Source: Pseudomonadota bacterium
Lineage (GTDB): Bacteria; Pseudomonadota; Alphaproteobacteria; Rs-D84
Direction: 5' to 3'
Length of the DNA: 8,452 bases
Assembly: GCA_009781955.1 (NCBI GenBank)
Contig: WQUT01000091.1
Coordinates: 1-8,452, forward strand
Within the stretch, counting starts at the first letter, position 1. The number at the start of each line of letters is the position of its first letter. This document shows positions 5,445 to 8,452 of the stretch, piece by piece. The position numbers were made by a program, and so were the translations under genes. A model generated the notes under the pieces. It ran no database searches. It had not been told where the DNA came from and worked only from the letters and a program-made list of their open reading frames with translations.

Positions 5445-5621
5445 GGCAATTATACGTTTATTTAGGCCAAGGGTTGCAGAGTTGCATGGGCGCCCGAACC
5501 GCGCCCAAAGACTAATCCGGATTTCCAGCGACCGCTTTGCGATTGGGAATTGTTCGCCTTCGGCTCACCATTCTTGGCAGCTATGCTGCCCTAGCTTTCC
5601 GGGGTAGTCAATAAATTTTTC
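5445..5621. other. Noncoding stretch with partial repeat of the preceding hairpins
   Basis: No gene is supported here. TTGCATGGGCG at 5482-5492 repeats 5363-5373 and is again followed by a GGGCGC/GCGCCC hairpin (5489-5507), as if one hairpin of the first copy had been lost. A GGCAGC/GCTGCC hairpin lies near 5576-5590. No promoter or terminator was seen in this part. Confidence 0.45.
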
Positions 5622-5650
5622 TTGCAAATTTTAGCGATAATGTTTATCAT
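5622..5650 (+). promoter_or_regulatory. Sigma-70 type promoter upstream of the HExxH gene
   Basis: TTGCAA (5622-5627), a 17-bp spacer and TATCAT (5645-5650). Transcription would start near 5657, only a few nucleotides before a strong terminator hairpin at 5664-5706. The first product would be an RNA of about 50 nt unless the terminator is overcome. Confidence 0.65.
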
Positions 5651-5663
5651 AATTAATATGACG

Positions 5664-5706
5664 ACTGGGGAAAAAAATTGTTCCGTTTTTTTCCCCAGTT
5701 TTTTTC
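5664..5706 (+). terminator. Strong terminator or attenuator hairpin
   Basis: ACTGGGGAAAAAAA (5664-5677) pairs perfectly with TTTTTTTCCCCAGT (5686-5699) around an 8-nt loop and is followed by a T run to 5706. It lies just downstream of the promoter at 5622-5650 and upstream of the HExxH gene, the position of an attenuator. Its loop and 3' arm are complementary to the hairpin at 5753-5780. Confidence 0.75.
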
Positions 5707-5752
5707 TGCAAAGATTCCCGCATTTCTGCCTGTTTTAACGCTCATATTCCTA

Positions 5753-5780
5753 TCCTAAAAAACGGAACGTTTTTTTAGGA
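5753..5780 (+). promoter_or_regulatory. Second hairpin, masking an AGGA ribosome-binding site
   Basis: TCCTAAAAAACG (5753-5764) pairs with CGTTTTTTTAGGA (5768-5780) around GAA, with one bulged T. The AGGA at 5777-5780, the only good ribosome-binding sequence near here, is inside the stem. The segment 5757-5768 can instead pair with 5680-5691 (GTTCCGTTTTTT) in the upstream hairpin. Confidence 0.5.
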
Positions 5781-5790
5781 CAGTTTTCTC

Positions 5791-5844
5791 ATGCTAATTT
5801 CGCGGCCAAACCCACGGTTTCTGCGGCCGGATCCGGTTCTCTGA
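5791..5844 (+). CDS. Possible 17-aa upstream ORF
   Basis: ATG 5791 is preceded by AGGA (5777-5780) and encodes MLISRPNPRFLRPDPVL before TGA at 5842-5844, 14 nt before the next ATG. It could couple translation to the HExxH gene, which lacks its own ribosome-binding site. Alternatively, it is the original start of that gene, now out of frame. The evidence is limited to the start signal. Confidence 0.3.
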   Translation: MLISRPNPRFLRPDPVL

Positions 5845-5858
5845 AAAATAATCTTCGC

Positions 5859-7202
5859 ATGCTGGCCATATTCGCCGGCGGGGGGATGTTCCTGCCGCTC
5901 GCGGCCGTCGCCCAGACGGCGCAAGACCCGGATAGCGCGGCGATAACCGGCAAAGCGGCCAACGATTTTGCGATTCCAAACAGCACGCTGGCGTTGTCGC
6001 CCGATAAATTCATAGAAAACCCGCAATCATTTATCAGCGAAATTTCCAATATCCCGGGCGCGAAAATAAACACGGACTCGCTTTACGAACTGCCGCCGGC
6101 AGAGATTCGCAAGCTCTCGCAACTGGCGAATCAGCGTCCGACCATTGTAGAAACGGGCGTTATAAAACTAAAAAAGTCAGACACCCACCTGATGGTTGCG
6201 AGCTTTGATCCGGTCTTTAATTTGATAAGGCTGAAAGTATTAGAGATAGACGACGAGTATCTGTCATTTGGCGTTCCGGGCGAAGACGTCGGCAAGCTGC
6301 TGGATCAAAAACAGTATGCCCAGGCCCAGGTTGACGCGATGAACGCCGAATTGTTATACCAATATGTTCACGAGGAAGATCATTCCCGGAAATACAGGCT
6401 GCAATACGACGCCAGCATGACCGTTTCGCAAATTTTGCAGTTCAAGTTTCATTTGGAATTGTCGGCGAGAATCGCCGTTAACCTGGCGCGCTGGAAAATA
6501 CTGCGCGCGACCGGCGGCGATCTGAGTTCGGCTTATCCCAGATATTTTTACATGTTTTGCGAAGAAAACAAGTTCCAGCGCGGGGGAAAAACCTATGACG
6601 CGCTGAAAACCCCGGGCTTTTGGCGCAACGATGAGAAGTTAAAGAAAACCGTGATAAAAAATTGGGACGATCTGCCCGGATCGCTATTGTATGCGTTTGG
6701 CCGCGACAATCTGGATTCCCCGATAGACGACGAAAAAACCGACCTGGTCGTTCGCGATGCAATCAGTGATTTTGACAAAGAGGCAGAGCTTTACAAGGCC
6801 CAAGCGCGCGACGACATGCAAAATACGGTCGCCATTATATTGAGCGAGCAATACCTGAGTAAAAACGCCCGGGCGGCCGGGCCCAAAGATTTTGACGCCC
6901 TGATCAGGGACGCTTATTCATTCAATATAGACGGAAAGATTCAGAATATTCTGGATTTGGTCGGGGCGGAAACCACGGCCGTGTTGCTGGACAAGGTCCG
7001 GTCTTATGTTTCCGACGCGCAGATTGCATCGCAAGCCAAGGCAATCCGCCAGCCGTTGGAAACCCTGATCAAACTTGGCGAAAACGCCCGCCTTACATAC
7101 GGCATCGCCCCTGAAAACTCAAAATACGATACGGACAATCTTTACAAAACCACTCAAAACTTGGCGGCGGCGCGGGAAGCGGTCGCGCAGAGGCAACAAT
7201 AA
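5859..7202 (+). CDS. Exported protein with HExxH motif (447 aa), possible zinc metallopeptidase
   Basis: The N-terminus MLAIFAGGGMFLPLAAVAQ is a hydrophobic export signal ending in an AVAQ cleavage-like site, so the product is probably periplasmic or secreted. The central YQYVHEEDHSRKY contains HEEDH at residues 171-175, which fits HExxH, the zinc motif of metallopeptidases; a Glu at 200 (HLELSAR) is at a plausible distance for a third ligand. The x residues are charged, which is atypical of true zincins, so activity is uncertain. The remainder is mostly helical, charged and of no recognised family. The start is doubtful. ATG 5859 has no Shine-Dalgarno site and the predicted signal lacks its usual positive N-terminus, yet the frame is open back to 5739, and an in-frame CTG at 5841 would add LKNNLR. 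The gene ends 46 nt before the Cys-rich gene, with which it is probably co-transcribed. Confidence 0.75.
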   Translation: MLAIFAGGGMFLPLAAVAQTAQDPDSAAITGKAANDFAIPNSTLALSPDKFIENPQSFISEISNIPGAKINTDSLYELPPAEIRKLSQLANQRPTIVETGVIKLKKSDTHLMVASFDPVFNLIRLKVLEIDDEYLSFGVPGEDVGKLLDQKQYAQAQVDAMNAELLYQYVHEEDHSRKYRLQYDASMTVSQILQFKFHLELSARIAVNLARWKILRATGGDLSSAYPRYFYMFCEENKFQRGGKTYDALKTPGFWRNDEKLKKTVIKNWDDLPGSLLYAFGRDNLDSPIDDEKTDLVVRDAISDFDKEAELYKAQARDDMQNTVAIILSEQYLSKNARAAGPKDFDALIRDAYSFNIDGKIQNILDLVGAETTAVLLDKVRSYVSDAQIASQAKAIRQPLETLIKLGENARLTYGIAPENSKYDTDNLYKTTQNLAAAREAVAQRQQ

Positions 7203-7248
7203 AAACATGAAAATAATAACCAACATCTTTGCAAAAAGGGGAGAAAAT

Positions 7249-7848
7249 ATGAAAAAACAATTATTATGCGCGCTCGGCGCAGTTGCGGTTGCGGTTTTAA
7301 TTTTCCCGGTCGGTTCCGCCTGGGGCGCCCTGTGCTCGTCCGGCTGGTGCTATACGGGCGGCCAATGCCAGATAGGTCCTGATTGGAACGGAACGAATTG
7401 CGGGGGCGGATCGGGCAACGATTGCACTAGCTATTGCGACGGTTCGGTTGTGACCTCTGGAACCGTCAGGTGGCAGTGCAGCAATCCTTGCGCCGGCTGG
7501 GATTCCACCTGTCCGGGCAATGCGACCGTTATAAAAACATGCAATAAACCTTGCATAGGCGCGGTAACGTATGGGTTCCAATGCGCGTCCGGATACACCG
7601 GATCCCCCACCAGTTGCTCTTCCACCTGCACGGCGCCATGTTCTTGCAGCTGCGCCAACAATCCGATCACCTGTATGCGCGGCGGCAGCTGTTCATGCAG
7701 CGGGTCCAGCCCCAGCTATACGACCTGCACCGATAACTGCGGCACAGGCAAATGCTGCGATACCAGCGGCACGGGAACCTGTAAAGACACAACCCAAACC
7801 GGCAGCGACACCGCGGGCAGCTTTACCCAGACATGCACATGCACATAA
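7249..7848 (+). CDS. Exported cysteine-rich protein (199 aa)
   Basis: A signal peptide, MKKQLLCALGAVAVAVLIF, ends near GSAWGA. The mature region of about 172 residues holds 27 cysteines, together with many Gly, Ser and Thr, in clusters such as CSCSC and GKCC and ending TCTCT. Such a protein would be held by many disulfides outside the cytoplasm. No known domain such as EGF or thrombospondin is recognised with confidence, though spacing of the type C-x(2-8)-C recurs throughout. ATG 7249 is chosen because AAGGGGAG lies 5-6 nt before it and the signal peptide begins there. ATG 7207 is in frame upstream but has a poor ribosome-binding site. It follows the HExxH gene by 46 nt, and a palindrome begins 8 nt after its stop codon, which may protect or end the transcript. 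A surface or adhesin-like role is a guess. Confidence 0.78.
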   Translation: MKKQLLCALGAVAVAVLIFPVGSAWGALCSSGWCYTGGQCQIGPDWNGTNCGGGSGNDCTSYCDGSVVTSGTVRWQCSNPCAGWDSTCPGNATVIKTCNKPCIGAVTYGFQCASGYTGSPTSCSSTCTAPCSCSCANNPITCMRGGSCSCSGSSPSYTTCTDNCGTGKCCDTSGTGTCKDTTQTGSDTAGSFTQTCTCT

Positions 7849-7855
7849 TCCCAAC

Positions 7856-7883
7856 GTAGGGGCGAATTAACATTCGCCCCTAC
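7856..7883. repeat. Type A palindrome, array member nearest the Cys-rich gene
   Basis: Perfect 12-nt arms GTAGGGGCGAAT and ATTCGCCCCTAC surround the centre TAAC. It starts 8 nt after the stop of the Cys-rich gene and is the closest intact match to the element inside gyrA (490-513). Confidence 0.85.
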
Positions 7884-8164
7884 GGACACCGACGAAATCG
7901 GAGGTGCGGCGCCCATACAAGTTGGTTCAGGTGGTGTAGGGGCAAATAATTATTTGCCCCTACGGACAACGAAACGACGGGGCGCAAAATGCGCCCCAAT
8001 GGCGGGGGCACAAAAATGCGCCCCTACGGATACCGACAAACGGGTTCGGATGTAGGGGCAAATAATTATTTGCCCTTACGAAACCAAAACGACGGGGCGC
8101 AAAATGCGCCCTAGGGCGAATTAACATTCGCCCCTACGGATACCGACGAACGGGTTCGGATGGT

Positions 8165-8231
8165 GTAGGGGCAAATCCGGGCCCCGCAAAAATCGCAGAT
8201 TTTTGTGGGTGGAACAATTATTTGCCCCTAC
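8165..8231. repeat. Type B palindrome interrupted by a nested 39-nt palindrome
   Basis: The arm GTAGGGGCAAAT (8165-8176) and the remainder AATTATTTGCCCCTAC (8216-8231) together restore an intact 28-nt type B element. The 39 nt between them (8177-8215) carry their own stem, CCCGCAAAAATC (8183-8194) with GATTTTTGTGGG (8198-8209), around GCA. No target duplication is visible. Confidence 0.8.
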
Positions 8232-8403
8232 GAAACCAAAACGACGGGGCGCAAAATGCGCCCCAATGGCGGGGGCACAAAAATGCGCCCCTACGGACAC
8301 CGATTAACGGGTTCGGATGTAGGGGCAAATAATTATTTGCCCCTACGGATACCGACAAACGAAAACGATAACGATCAACTAATAACGCAACAAAGGCATC
8401 GGC

Positions 8404-8452
8404 ATGGCGCCCAGAAAGCTATCTAAACCAGTGTCAAAATACCCGGGCCTGT
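8404..8452 (+). CDS. Start of a gene cut by the window edge
   Basis: ATG 8404 is preceded by AAAGG (8392-8396), 7 nt away, and opens a frame to the edge: MAPRKLSKPVSKYPGL. The basic start with YPGL faintly resembles the N-termini of some tyrosine-type integrases, but 16 residues are too few to name it. It lies just beyond the palindrome array. Confidence 0.4.
   Translation, partial: MAPRKLSKPVSKYPGL

Larger units (their letters stand above)
7856..8346. repeat. Composite array of short palindromic elements
   Basis: Four related palindromes recur. Type A (arm GTAGGGGCGAAT) is at 7856-7883 and, shortened, at 8112-8137. Type B (arm GTAGGGGCAAAT, centre AATT) is at 7936-7963, 8052-8079, 8165-8231 (split) and 8319-8346. 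Type C (GGGGCGCA/TGCGCCCC) is at 7979-7997, 8094-8111 and 8246-8264. Type D (GGGGGCAC with TGCGCCCC) is at 8004-8027 and 8271-8294. B to B distances are 116, 113 and 154 nt; the last is 115 plus a 39-nt insertion. Linkers such as CGGGTTCGGAT are conserved. The array therefore looks like about three tandem units of 115 nt that have exchanged or lost parts. It is noncoding; the one open frame across it merely translates the repeats. Confidence 0.9.

Noticed and set aside
5282..5515. A 77-codon plus-strand frame
   Set aside because: It overlaps the minus-strand promoter and the inverted-repeat element, and its translation has no protein-like pattern.
7297..7916. Several other-frame ORFs across the Cys-rich gene
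   Set aside because: They are shadows of a GC-rich gene with repeated codons; the export signal and ribosome-binding site support only the 7249 frame.
7856..8346. CRISPR array
   Set aside because: The repeats are palindromes of several types with conserved linkers; there are no unique spacers of constant length and no cas genes.
8205..8426. A 73-codon plus-strand frame through the array
   Set aside because: It only translates the palindromes (for example VGANNYLPLR) and starts inside the nested insertion; there is no start signal.

Overview
The window looks like a chromosomal segment of an uncultured bacterium, probably alphaproteobacterial. That placement is an inference from the style of the GyrA C-terminal domain (blade motifs around FATANGNVRRN, RVFAGRDS and AAAEQFILT) and of a short MerR regulator. 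Most genes are of moderate to high GC, with small lipoproteins and many short palindromic repeats. No rRNA, tRNA, CRISPR array or complete insertion sequence is visible.

Layout. 1-936: the 3' part of gyrA, open from the left edge, carrying two in-frame palindromic insertions. 961-2731: an AT-rich, overlapping two-gene cassette, a TcmP-like 'three-Cys-motif partner' and a Gp37/Gp68 (DUF5131) three-Cys protein, which looks horizontally acquired. 2770-3933: two tiny lipoproteins (83 and 40 aa), a 52-aa Lys/Pro/Ala-rich protein on the minus strand between them, and a MerR regulator that is probably translated from a leaderless mRNA. 4013-4948: an orphan 311-aa protein. 5052-5246: a third small lipoprotein on the minus strand, with a clear promoter and terminator. 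5310-5858: noncoding, rich in inverted repeats, with a promoter followed almost at once by a terminator hairpin and a second related hairpin. 5859-7848: two genes for exported proteins, a 447-aa protein with an HExxH motif and a 199-aa protein with 27 cysteines in its mature part. 7856-8346: an array of short palindromes arranged as a composite tandem repeat of about 115 nt. 8404 to the right edge: the start of another gene.

The most striking feature is one palindrome family found both inside and outside genes. The array next to the Cys-rich gene contains palindromes with the arm GTAGGGGCGAAT. The same arm, with most of its partner arm, sits in frame inside gyrA, where it encodes VGANVNSP. 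A second, GC-rich palindromic element also lies in frame in gyrA, and a 21-nt tandem repeat lies in frame in merR. One palindrome of the array is split at its central region by another palindrome. Together these suggest a small palindromic element family that spreads and is tolerated in protein surface loops, similar in behaviour to the Rickettsia palindromic elements but with a different sequence.

Functional links inside the window are limited. tcmP and the DUF5131 gene overlap and surely work together. The HExxH protein and the Cys-rich protein are probably co-transcribed and both exported. The rest appear to be independent housekeeping or small envelope genes.
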